Part shown: positions 51,485 through 63,800 of the stretch, in pieces
How the letters are laid out: each line of letters begins with the position of its first letter
How positions within the stretch are numbered: the stretch's first letter is position 1
Assembly: GCF_951805225.1 (NCBI RefSeq)
Contig: NZ_OX638201.1
Location: 5,456,001 to 5,520,000 of the forward strand
Direction: 5' to 3'
DNA from: an uncultured Flavobacterium sp.
GTDB taxonomy: Bacteria; Bacteroidota; Bacteroidia; Flavobacteriales; Flavobacteriaceae
Length of the DNA: 64,000 nucleotides
Position numbers and translations under genes: made by a program
The notes under the pieces: model-generated
What the model was told of the DNA's origin: nothing
What the model saw: the letters and a program-made list of their open reading frames with translations, nothing else
The model's database searches: none

Positions 51485-51533
51485 TTTATCGACAAAAAGT
51501 GTATTTCAACGTTTTTCCATGTAGTTTATCGAC
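51485..51533 (+). promoter_or_regulatory. Direct repeats TTTATCGAC upstream of the giant adhesin gene
   Basis: TTTATCGAC occurs at 51485-51493 and 51525-51533, 40 bp apart, which is about four helical turns. Both lie in the untranscribed-looking region before the leader ORF. A regulator binding on one face of the helix could use them. The function is inferred. Confidence 0.4.
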
Positions 51534-51630
51534 GAATGTAGCTAGTAATTAGGCGTTTGTATATTTTCGCTGCTCCAAAACTACTTAATTTAACCAAAAG
51601 ACAAGTTTTTGTCTTGAACCTATTATATCT

Positions 51631-51804
51631 ATGGCCCACACGGTACATTTTATGTATAAAGATCTTGAAAAGACTTTTTTCAGATTTTTGACATCCATTC
51701 CTTTCATTTTATCGTATCTGCTCTATGTGCTGAAGACCGCATCCGGTTGTTCAGCTTATTATATTTTTATTACCGCCATTAATACCAACACAGTCTATGC
51801 GTAA
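51631..51804 (+). CDS. Candidate 57-aa leader ORF overlapping the adhesin start
   Basis: An ATG-started ORF of 57 codons ends at 51804, 8 bases inside the giant adhesin gene that begins at 51797. The peptide begins 'MAHTVHFMYKDLEKTFFRF' and has a hydrophobic centre ('SIPFILSYLLYVL') and a second hydrophobic stretch ('YYIFITAI'). I do not recognise it. The overlap geometry fits translational coupling. It could equally be a chance ORF in the 5' leader. Confidence 0.4.
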   Translation: MAHTVHFMYKDLEKTFFRFLTSIPFILSYLLYVLKTASGCSAYYIFITAINTNTVYA

Positions 51805-54800
51805 CATTACTTTTAGAACCCCTAAGTTTTTTAGGTTAATTTTTATTGCTTCATTATTTTTACTAAATACCACTTTGTCTTTTGCACAAGTCTGTGGAAC
51901 TCCCGGAGCAGATGGACCAATAAATGTTTCGACATCGATAAATACATATTATCCAATAACCGGAACACTGAATTTAGCAAAAGGAGCAAAAACAATTGCG
52001 TTAAGTGCAGTTCCAGCAACAGATAGTCATGGTAATAATTTTGGAGGAACTCAAATTTCATCAGGAGATTTGATTTTAATTATCCAAATGCAGGATGCAA
52101 GCATAGATTATAGTAATAATCCAAATTATGGTTCAGGAAGCTCAAGTTCAGGAATTGATAATTTGGGAGGTACCGGATTTACCAATTTAGGAAATACAGG
52201 GATCTATGAATATGTTATAGCAACGAGTAACGTACCTCTGGCTGGAGGAACTTTAACATTTATTGGAACTGGTACTGGAGGTGGTGCATTGAATGATTAT
52301 TTTAATGCTGCTCCAACAACAACTAGCGGTAAAAAGACTTTTCAGATTATTCGTGTACCTCAATTTTCAAATTTAACTCTTAACTCTAATATTACAACGC
52401 CACCATTTAATGGTTTTGCGGGAGGAATTATTGCTTTTAATGTTTCTGGAACTTTTAACTTTAATGGATTCAATATTGACGGATCTGCCAGAGGTTTTAG
52501 AGGAGGTTACAGTCCTGTAGCGACAACAAATGCAAATAACTCAACGATTTATGTAGATAATTCAACGAATAGCGTAGTTTCAGGAAAAGGAGAAGGTATT
52601 GCCGGAACACCACGATATATGTGGGATGGTTTTAATCAGGTAAATAACGGAGTAGAAGGTATGCCAGGAGGATCTTCTGGTAGAGGAGCCCCAGCAAATG
52701 CTGGTGGTGGTGGAAATGATCACAACTCCGGAGGTGGAGGTGGTGGAAATGGTGGTTTAGGTGGTTTAGGTGGTTTAGGCTGGCAAGGTGGCGGAGGAGA
52801 TGTTAGTCCCTTAAACGGAGGTGGCCGACCTGGATACACTTCATATCTAACTGCAACACCATTACTTACCCGTCTTGTTATGGGAGGTGGTGGTGGAGCC
52901 GGTGATGCCAATAACGCTGTAAATGGTGTAAAAGGTGGAGTTGGAGGAGCTATAATTTTGATTAATGCCGGTTCAATACAAGGATCAGGAAATATTTATG
53001 CAAATGGAGGTGTAGGAGCCGCCGGAACTTATTCAGGTGCTCCTGATGGAGCCGGAGGTGGTGGAGCCGGAGGAAGTGTTTTTCTAAATATTTCGAATAA
53101 TAGTACCACCACAATTAATATTGAGGCAAAAGGTGGAAATGGGGGAAATACATTAAATGACGAAAATAATTCACACGGACCAGGTGGTGGTGGTGGTGGT
53201 GGAATAATTAGATATAATGTTCCGGGATCTGGAGTTACTATTAATACTTCTGTAATTAATGGAACTTCTGGAGTAACAGCCGATAATAAAAATCATGGTG
53301 CTCAACCAGGAACTGTTGGTTATGTGTCTACTTTTAGTTCAAGTGATATGCCTTCTGAATTGCAAATCAATTCAAATTGTTTAGCTTCACTTTCTACAAA
53401 AGTAAATTCAATAAATAAATCTGTATGTAATACAATTGATGCAACAGTCACTTACGAAATAGAAATAACAAATTTAGGAAGTGGAAATGCTGCACAAGTA
53501 AATTTAAATTATCTGTTCCCTACCGGAATAAATTTTGATTCTGCAACAGCAACTTATACATTGAATGCTTCTGGACCAACAGGTTCAATGGCAAACACAG
53601 GTACAGCAAATAGCCCTATTGTTGGAGGTTTCAACATTCCTTTGAATGGAGTCGTTAAAATTACGCTTATAGGAAAAGTTGCAGCTGCTATGACGCCAGG
53701 TACTACTTATAGCTCGAAAGCTCAAGCTTTATATTTAGATCCAACACGAACAATAGCAGATCCAACGAGAAGAATTACGCCATTGACAAATTCTTTTGGA
53801 ACTGTTAATACAACTTATCAAACAGGAGGAGGATTAAATGTAGCAGGAACCAATTTTGATGGTACTTCAAAAACAGAAGATGATGTACTCGTAATAGCAT
53901 CTCCTGGAACTCCATCAATTTCAGCAAGCGGTCCATTAACATTTTGTACGGGTGGAAGTGTTGTTTTGACTTCAACTGCTGGAACTGGTTACTTATGGTC
54001 AACAGGAGCTACAACTCAAGCCATAACAGTAACAACTTCTGGTACTTATACAGTTAAGGTGTCTAATGCTTCCGGATGTTATAGTGCATCTTCAGCAGGC
54101 ACAACAGTTACCGTGAATCCATTACCAACAGCTTATAATGTTACGGGAGGCGGATCATATTGCGCTGGTGGAACAGGGGTTGCAGTTACATTAAGTAATT
54201 CTCAAACAGGAGTTAGTTATCAATTACAATTAGGAGGAGTTAATGATGGAACTGCAGTTGCGGGTACTGGTTCAGCAATCAGTTTTGGAACAAAAACTGC
54301 TGCAGGAACTTATACTGTAGTTGCAACTAATACCACAACAAGCTGTACTGCACCAATGACAGGTAGTAGAACAATAAGTATAAATCCATTACCAACAGCT
54401 TACACTGTTACCGGTGGCGGAACTTACTGCGCAGGCGGAACAGGATTTCCAGTTGGACTAAGTAATTCTCAAACAGGAGTTAGTTATCAATTACAATTAG
54501 GCGGGGTTAACAATGGAACAGCAGTTGCAGGAACTACTGGTTCAGCAATCAGTTTTGGAACAAAAACTGCTGCAGGAACTTATACCGTAGTTGCAACTAA
54601 TACCACAACAAGCTGTACTGCATCAATGACTGGTAATGCTGTAATAACCGTAAATCCATTACCAACAGCTTATACAGTTACCGGAGGTGGATCATATTGT
54701 ACAGGCGGAACAGGACTTGCAGTTGGATTAAGCAATTCGCAAACCGGAGTTAGTTATCAATTACAATTAGGCGGGGTTAACAATGGAACAGCAGTTGCAG

Positions 54801-57800
54801 GAACTACTGGTTCAGCTATAAACTTTGGAACAAAAACAGCTGCGGGAACTTATACCGTAGTTGCAACTAATACAACAACAAGCTGTACTGCACCAATGAC
54901 AGGCAGCGTAACAATAACTATAAACCCATTACCTACAGCTTATGCAGTTACCGGAGGCGGAACTTATTGTGCTGGTGGAACAGGAGTTGTAGTTGGACTA
55001 AGCAACTCACAAACTGGAGTAAGCTATCAATTACAATTAGCTGGAGCTAATGACGGAGCTGCAGTTGCAGGAACTACAGGTTCAGCAATCAGTTTTGGAA
55101 CAAGAACAGCGGCAGGAACTTATACTGTGGTTGCTACTAATACTACAACAAGCTGTACTGCACCAATGACAGGCAGCGCTACAATAACTATAAACCCATT
55201 ACCAACAGCTTATACAGTTACCGGAGGTGGGGCTTATTGTGCTGGAGGAGCAGGCTTTCCAGTTGGATTAAGCAATTCTCAAACAGGAGTAAGTTATCAA
55301 TTACAATTAGGAGGAGTTAATGACGGAACTGCAGTTGCAGGGACTACTGGTACTGCAATTAGCTTTGGAACAAAAACAGCTGCGGGAACTTATACCGTAG
55401 TTGCAACTAATACTACTACAAGTTGTACTGCACCAATGACAGGCAGCGCAACAATAACTATAAATCCGTTACCTACAGCTTATACAGTTACCGGAGGTGG
55501 CTCATATTGTACAGGTGGAACAGGAGTTGCAGTTGGACTAAGCAATTCTCAAACAGGAGTAAGCTATCAATTACAATTAGGAGGAGTGAATGATGGAACT
55601 GCAGTTGCAGGAACTACTGGTACTGCAATTAGCTTCGGAACAAAAACAGCTGCGGGAACTTATACTGTAGTTGCTACTAATACTACAACAAGCTGTACTG
55701 CACCAATGACAGGCAGTGCGACAATAACTATAAATCCATTACCTACAGCTTATACAGTTACTGGAGGCGGCTCATATTGTACAGGTGGAACAGGAGTTGC
55801 AGTTGGACTAAGCAATTCTCAAACAGGAGTTAGTTATCAATTACAATTAGGAGGAGTTAATGATGGAACTGCAGTTGCAGGAACTACGGGAACAGCAATT
55901 AGCTTTGGAACAAAAACAGCTGCGGGAACTTATACCGTAGTTGCAACTAATACCACAACAAGCTGTACTGCATCAATGACTGGTAATGCTGTAATAACCG
56001 TAAATCCATTACCAACAGCTTATAATGTTACCGGAGGTGGATCATATTGTACAGGCGGAACAGGAGTTGCAGTTGGACTAAGCAATTCTCAAACTGGCGT
56101 AAGCTATCAATTACAATTAGGAGGAGTTAATGACGGAACTGCAGTTGCAGGAACTACAGGAACAGCAATTAGCTTCGGAACAAAAACCGCTGCAGGAACT
56201 TATACTGTAGTTGCAACTAATACTACTACAAGTTGTACTGCACCAATGACAGGCAGCGCAACAATAACTATAAATCCATTACCTACAACTTATACTGTTA
56301 CCGGAGGCGGATCATATTGTACAGGTGGAACAGGAGTTGCAGTTGGACTAAGCAATTCTCAAACAGGAGTAAGCTATCAATTACAATTAGGAGGAGTTAA
56401 TGACGGAACTGCAGTTGCAGGAACTACTGGTACAGCAATCAGCTTTGGAACAAAAACAGCTGCAGGAACTTATACCGTAGTTGCAACTAATACTACTACA
56501 AGTTGTACTGCACCAATGACAGGCAGCGCTACAATAACAGTAAACCCATTACCAACAGCTTATAATGTTACCGGAGGCGGAGCATATTGCGCTGGCGGAA
56601 CAGGAGTTGCAATTGGATTAAGCAATTCACAAACGGGAGTAAGCTATCAATTACAATTAGGAGGAGTTAATGACGGAACTGCAGTTGCAGGAACTACAGG
56701 AACAGCAATTAGCTTTGGAACAAAAACAGCTGCGGGAACTTATACTGTGGTTGCTACTAATACTACAACAAGCTGTACTGCACCAATGACAGGCAGCGTA
56801 ACTATAACAGTAAATCCATTACCAACAGCTTATACTGTTACCGGAGGCGGAACTTATTGCGCTGGAGGAACAGGAGTTGCAATTGGATTAAGCAATTCAC
56901 AAACAGGAGTAAGTTATCAATTACAATTAGGAGGAGTTAATGACGGAACTGCAGTTGCAGGAACTACAGGAACAGCAATTAGCTTTGGAACAAAAACTGC
57001 TGCGGGAACTTATACTGTAGTTGCAACTAATACTACAACAAGCTGTACTGCACCAATGACAGGCAGCGCAACAATAACTATAAATCCATTACCAACAGCT
57101 TATGCTGTTACCGGAGGTGGAACTTATTGCGCTGGAGGAGCAGGATTTTCAGTTGGATTAAGCAATTCTCAAACAGGAGTAAGTTATCAATTACAATTAG
57201 GAGGAGTTAATGACGGAACTGCAGTTGCAGGAACTACAGGAACAGCAATTAGCTTTGGAACAAAAACTGCTGCGGGAACTTATACTGTAGTTGCAACTAA
57301 TACTACAACAAGCTGTACTGCACCAATGACAGGCAGCGCAACAATAACTATAAATCCATTACCTACAACTTATACTGTTACCGGAGGTGGCTCATATTGT
57401 ACAGGTGGAACAGGAGTTGCAGTTGGATTAAGCAATTCTCAAACAGGAGTAAGCTATCAATTGCAATTAGGAGGAGTTAATGACGGAACTGCAGTTGCAG
57501 GAACTACAGGAACAGCAATTAGCTTCGGAACAAAAACAGCTGCGGGAACTTATACTGTAGTTGCAACTAATACTACAACAAGCTGTACTGCAGCAATGAC
57601 AGGCAGCGCACCAATAACTATAAATCCGTTACCAACAGCTTATAATGTTACCGGAGGCGGAACTTATTGCGCTGGTGGAACAGGAGTTGCAGTTGGACTC
57701 AGCAATTCTCAAACTGGAGTAAGCTATCAATTACAATTAGCTGGAGCGAATGACGGAACTGCAGTTGCAGGAACTACTGGTTCAGCGATAAACTTCGGAA

Positions 57801-60800
57801 CAAAAACAGCTGCGGGAACTTATACCGTAGTTGCAACTAATACCACAACAAGTTGTACTGCACCAATGACAGGCAGTGCAACAATAACTATAAATCCATT
57901 ACCAACAGCTTATGCTGTTACTGGAGGTGGCTCATATTGTAGAGGTGGAACAGGAGTTGCAGTTGGACTAAGCAATTCTCAAACAGGAGTAAGCTATCAA
58001 TTGCAATTAGGAGGAGTTAATGACGGAACTGAAGTTGCAGGAACTACTGGTTCAGCGATAAACTTCGGAACAAAAACTGCTGCAGGAACTTACACCGTAG
58101 TTGCAACTAATACCACAACAAGCTGTACTGCACCAATGACAGGCAGCGTAACTATAACAGTAAATCCATTACCTACAGCTTATACAGTTACCGGAGGCGG
58201 AGCATATTGTACAGGTGGAACAGGAGTTGCAGTTGGATTAAGCAATTCTCAAACTGGAGTAAGTTATCAATTACAATTAGGAGGAGTTAATGACGGGACT
58301 GCAGTTGCAGGAACTACAGGAACAGCAATCAGCTTTGGAACAAAAACTGCTGCAGGAACTTATACCGTAGTTGCAACTAATACTACAACAAGTTGTACTG
58401 CACCAATGACAGGCAGCGCAACAATAACTATAAATCCATTACCAACAGCTTATGCTGTTACCGGAGGTGGAACTTATTGCGCTGGAGGAGCAGGATTTTC
58501 AGTTGGATTAAGCAATTCTCAAACAGGAGTAAGTTATCAATTACAATTAGGAGGAGTTAATGACGGAACTGCAGTTGCAGGAACTACAGGAACAGCAATT
58601 AGCTTTGGAACAAAAACTGCTGCGGGAACTTATACTGTAGTTGCAACTAATACTACAACAAGCTGTACTGCACCAATGACAGGCAGCGCAACAATAACTA
58701 TAAATCCATTACCTACAACTTATACTGTTACCGGAGGTGGCTCATATTGTACAGGTGGAACAGGAGTTGCAGTTGGATTAAGCAATTCTCAAACAGGAGT
58801 AAGCTATCAATTACAATTAGGAGGAGTTAATGACGGAACTGCAGTTGCAGGAACTACAGGAACAGCAATTAGCTTCGGAACAAAAACAGCTGCGGGAACT
58901 TATACTGTAGTTGCAACTAATACTACAACAAGCTGTACTGCAGCAATGACAGGCAGCGCACCAATAACTATAAATCCGTTACCAACAGCTTATAATGTTA
59001 CCGGAGGCGGAACTTATTGCGCTGGTGGAACAGGAGTTGCAGTTGGACTCAGCAATTCTCAAACTGGAGTAAGCTATCAATTACAATTAGCTGGAGCGAA
59101 TGACGGAACTGCAGTTGCAGGAACTACTGGTTCAGCGATAAACTTCGGAACAAAAACAGCTGCGGGAACTTATACCGTAGTTGCAACTAATACCACAACA
59201 AGTTGTACTGCACCAATGACAGGCAGTGCAACAATAACTATAAATCCATTACCAACAGCTTATGCTGTTACTGGAGGTGGCTCATATTGTAGAGGTGGAA
59301 CAGGAGTTGCAGTTGGACTAAGCAATTCTCAAACAGGAGTAAGCTATCAATTGCAATTAGGAGGAGTTAATGACGGAACTGAAGTTGCAGGAACTACTGG
59401 TTCAGCGATAAACTTCGGAACAAAAACTGCTGCAGGAACTTACACCGTAGTTGCAACTAATACCACAACAAGCTGTACTGCACCAATGACAGGCAGCGTA
59501 ACTATAACAGTAAATCCATTACCTACAGCTTATACAGTTACCGGAGGCGGAGCATATTGTACAGGTGGAACAGGAGTTGCAGTTGGATTAAGCAATTCTC
59601 AAACTGGAGTAAGTTATCAATTACAATTAGGAGGAGTTAATGACGGGACTGCAGTTGCAGGAACTACAGGAACAGCAATCAGCTTTGGAACAAAAACTGC
59701 TGCAGGAACTTATACCGTAGTTGCAACTAATACTACAACAAGTTGTACTGCACCAATGACAGGCAGCGCAACAATAACTATAAATCAATTACCAGCAATA
59801 CCAGTTACTTCTGTGACACAACCTAATTGTAATACATTTACTGGTTCTATTACAGTTACAGTGCAAGATCCATTAGAAACTTATAGTTTTGATAATGGAC
59901 AAAATTTTCAATCAGGTAATTCAAAATCAGGATTAGCACCAGGTAGTTATGATGTGATTATTAAGAATACATCTGGATGTAACTCACCAAAAAATACAGT
60001 TACTATTAATGTAAAACCAAATTGTCCTCCAGTAGCTGTTGACGATACAGCAACCGCTACAGAAGACACGCTTTACACCTCAACAGTAAGCCTTGTGGCG
60101 AATGATACAGATGTAGATTCAAGCCCGCTTACAGTAGTAGCAGGAACGTTCACAACAACTAAAGGCGGAACATTAACTTTAGCTTCAGACGGATCATATA
60201 CTTATATACCGGCTCCAAATTTCAACGGAACTGACACAGTAGATTACACCGTAACTGACGGAAGTTTAACTGATATCGGAACATTAACGATCACAGTAAA
60301 TGCGGTAAATGATGCTCCGGTAGCCACAGACGATACAGCAACCGCAACTGAAGACACACTTTACACTTCAACTGTAAGCCTTGTGGCTAACGATACTGAT
60401 GTAGATTCAAGCCCACTTACAGTAGTAGCAGGAACGTATACAACAACTAAAGGCGGAACATTGACTTTAGCTTCAGACGGATCATATACTTATATGCCGG
60501 CTCCAAATTTCAACGGAACTGACACAGTAGATTATACGGTAACTGACGGAAGTTTAACAGATATTGGAACATTAACGATCACAGTAAACGCTGTAAATGA
60601 TGCACCAATTGCTGTTGACGATACAGCCACAGCAACTGAAGACACACTTTACACATCAAGCATCTCTCTTGTGGCGAATGACACAGATGTAGATTCAAGC
60701 CCACTAACTGTAGTAGCAGGAACATTCACAACAACTAAAGGCGGAACCCTGACTTTAGCTGCAGACGGATCATACACTTACATGCCGGCTCCAAATTTCA

Positions 60801-63800
60801 ACGGAACCGACACAGTAGATTATACTGTAACTGACGGAAGCCTAACAGATATTGGAACTCTAACGATTACAGTAAACGCTGTAAACGATGCGCCAATCGC
60901 TGTTGACGATACAGCCACTGCAACCGAAGACACACTTTACACTTCAACTGTAAGCCTTGTAGCGAATGATACAGATGTAGACTCAAGCCCACTAACAGTA
61001 GTAGCAGGAACGTATACTACAGCAAAAGGCGGAACCCTGACTTTAGCTGCAGACGGATCTTACACTTACATGCCGGCTCCAAATTTCAACGGAACTGACA
61101 CAGTAGATTACACCGTAACAGACGGAAGTCTAACAGATATTGGAACATTAACGATTACAGTAAACGCTGTAAATGATGCGCCAATTGCTGTTGACGATAC
61201 AGCAACCGCAACTGAAGACACGCTTTACACTTCAACAGTTAGCCTTGTGGTAAATGATACAGACGTAGACTCAAGCCCACTAACCGTGGTTGCAGGAACG
61301 TTCACAACAACTAAAGGCGGAACATTGACTTTAGCAGCAGACGGATCATATACTTATATGCCGGCACCGAACTTTAACGGAACCGACACAGTAGATTATA
61401 CGGTAACAGACGGAAGTCTAACTGATATTGGAACTTTAACAATCACAGTAAACGCTGTAAACGATGCTCCGGTAGCCACAGACGATACAGCAACCGCTAC
61501 AGAAGATACACTTTACACATCAACTGTAAGCCTTGTGGCGAATGATACAGATGTAGATTCAAGTCCATTAACAGTAGTAGCTGGAACATTCACAACAACT
61601 AAAGGCGGAACCTTAACTCTAGCAGCTGATGGATCGTATACTTATATGCCAGCTCCAAACTTTAACGGAACTGACACAGTAGATTACACGGTAACTGACG
61701 GAAGTTTAACCGATATTGGAACATTAACAATAACAGTAACGGCTGTAAACCACGCTCCGGTAGCTGTTGATAATTCAAATACAACAAATGAAGACACAAC
61801 TTTGACAGTTGCTGTTGCTTCAAGCGCTAATTTATTGGCAAATGATACAGATGTAGATGGTGATACTTTAACAATTACACAATTCGTAATTGGAACAACA
61901 ACTTATACAGTTGGAAGTACCGCTAACTTAGCTGAAGGAGATCTTACAATAAATGCTAATGGAAGTTATACTTTCGTTCCAAAACCAGATTACAATGGAT
62001 CTGTACCAAAAGTAACGTATACTGTAACTGATGGAACAAGTACTGCGACAGCTAACTTATTTATCACGGTAACTCCTGTTAATGATGCACCAATTGCTGT
62101 TGACGACACTGCAACCGCAACAGAAGACACACTTTACACCTCAACTGTAAGCCTTGTGGCAAATGATACAGATGTAGATTCAAGCCCACTAACGGTGATC
62201 GCGGGAACCTACACAACAACTAAAGGCGGAACATTAACTTTAGCAGCAGACGGATCTTATACTTATATGCCAGCTCCAAATTTCAACGGAACTGACACAG
62301 TAGATTACACAGTTACTGACGGAAGTTTAACAGATATTGGAACTTTAACGATTACAGTAAATGCTGTAAACGATGCGCCAATAGCTGTTGACGATACTGC
62401 AACTGCAACCGAAGATACACTTTACACTTCAACGGTAAGCCTTGTGGCTAATGATACCGATGTAGATTCAAGCCCATTAACAGTAGTAGCAGGAACTTAC
62501 ACTACAGTGAAAGGCGGAACATTAACTTTAGCAGCAGACGGATCATATACTTATATGCCGGCTCCAAACTTTAATGGAACTGACACAGTAGATTACACAG
62601 TAACTGACGGAAGTTTAACAGATATTGGAACATTAACGATTACAGTAAACGCTGTAAACCATGCTCCAGTAGCTGTTGATAATTCAAATACAACAAATGA
62701 AGACACAACTTTGACAGTTGCTGTTGCTTCAAGCGCTAATTTATTGGCAAACGATACAGATGCAGATGGTGATACTTTAACAATTACCCAATTCGTAATT
62801 GGAACAACAACTTATACAGTTGGAAGCACCACTAATTTAGCCGAAGGTGATCTTACAATAAATGCTAATGGAAGTTATACTTTCGTTCCAAAACCAGATT
62901 ACAATGGATCAGTACCAAAAGTGACTTACACTGTAACTGACGGAACAACTTCTACTACAGCAAATTTATTTATCACAGTAACTCCTGTAAACGATGCGCC
63001 AATTGCTGTTGACGATACAGCAACTGCTACCGAAGACACACTTTATACCTCAACGGTAAGCCTTGTGGCGAATGATACAGATGTAGATTCAAGCCCACTA
63101 ACAGTAGTAGCGGGAACTTATACTACAACTAAAGGAGGAACATTAACTTTAGCTTCAGACGGATCATATACTTACATGCCGGCTCCAAATTTCAACGGAA
63201 CCGACACGGTAGATTATATGGTAACAGACGGAAGTTTAACAGATATTGGAACATTGACAATCACAGTAAACGCTGTAAATGATGCGCCAATCGCTGTTGA
63301 CGATACTGTAACCGCTACAGAAGACACACTTTACACTTCAACAGTAAGCCTTGTGGCGAATGATACAGATGTAGATTCAAGTCCATTAACAGTGATCGCT
63401 GGAACTTACACTACAGTGAAAGGCGGAACATTGACTTTAGCCGCAGACGGATCATATACCTATATGCCGGCTTCAAACTTTAACGGAACTGACACGGTAG
63501 ATTATACGGTGACAGACGGAAGTTTAACAGATATCGGAACATTAACAATAACGGTAACAGCCGTAAACCATGCTCCAGTAGCTGTTGATAATTCAAATAC
63601 AACAAATGAAGACACAACTTTAACAGTTGCTGTTAGTTCAAGCGCTAATTTATTGGCAAACGATACAGATGCAGATGGTGATACTTTGGCAATTACGCAA
63701 TTCGTAATTGGAACAACAACTTATACAGTTGGAAGTACCGCTAATTTAGCTGAAGGAGATCTTACAATAAATGCAAACGGCAGTTATACTTTTGTTCCAA

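Noticed and set aside
52720..52911. Minus-strand Pro-rich ORF of 63 codons
   Set aside because: It is the reverse complement of Gly codon runs in the adhesin and has no other support.
54119..59785. Regular tandem repeats that could suggest a CRISPR array or satellite DNA
   Set aside because: The period is 270 bp (one 267), always in frame with a single open reading frame, with protein-level conservation and no unique spacers. It is a protein repeat.
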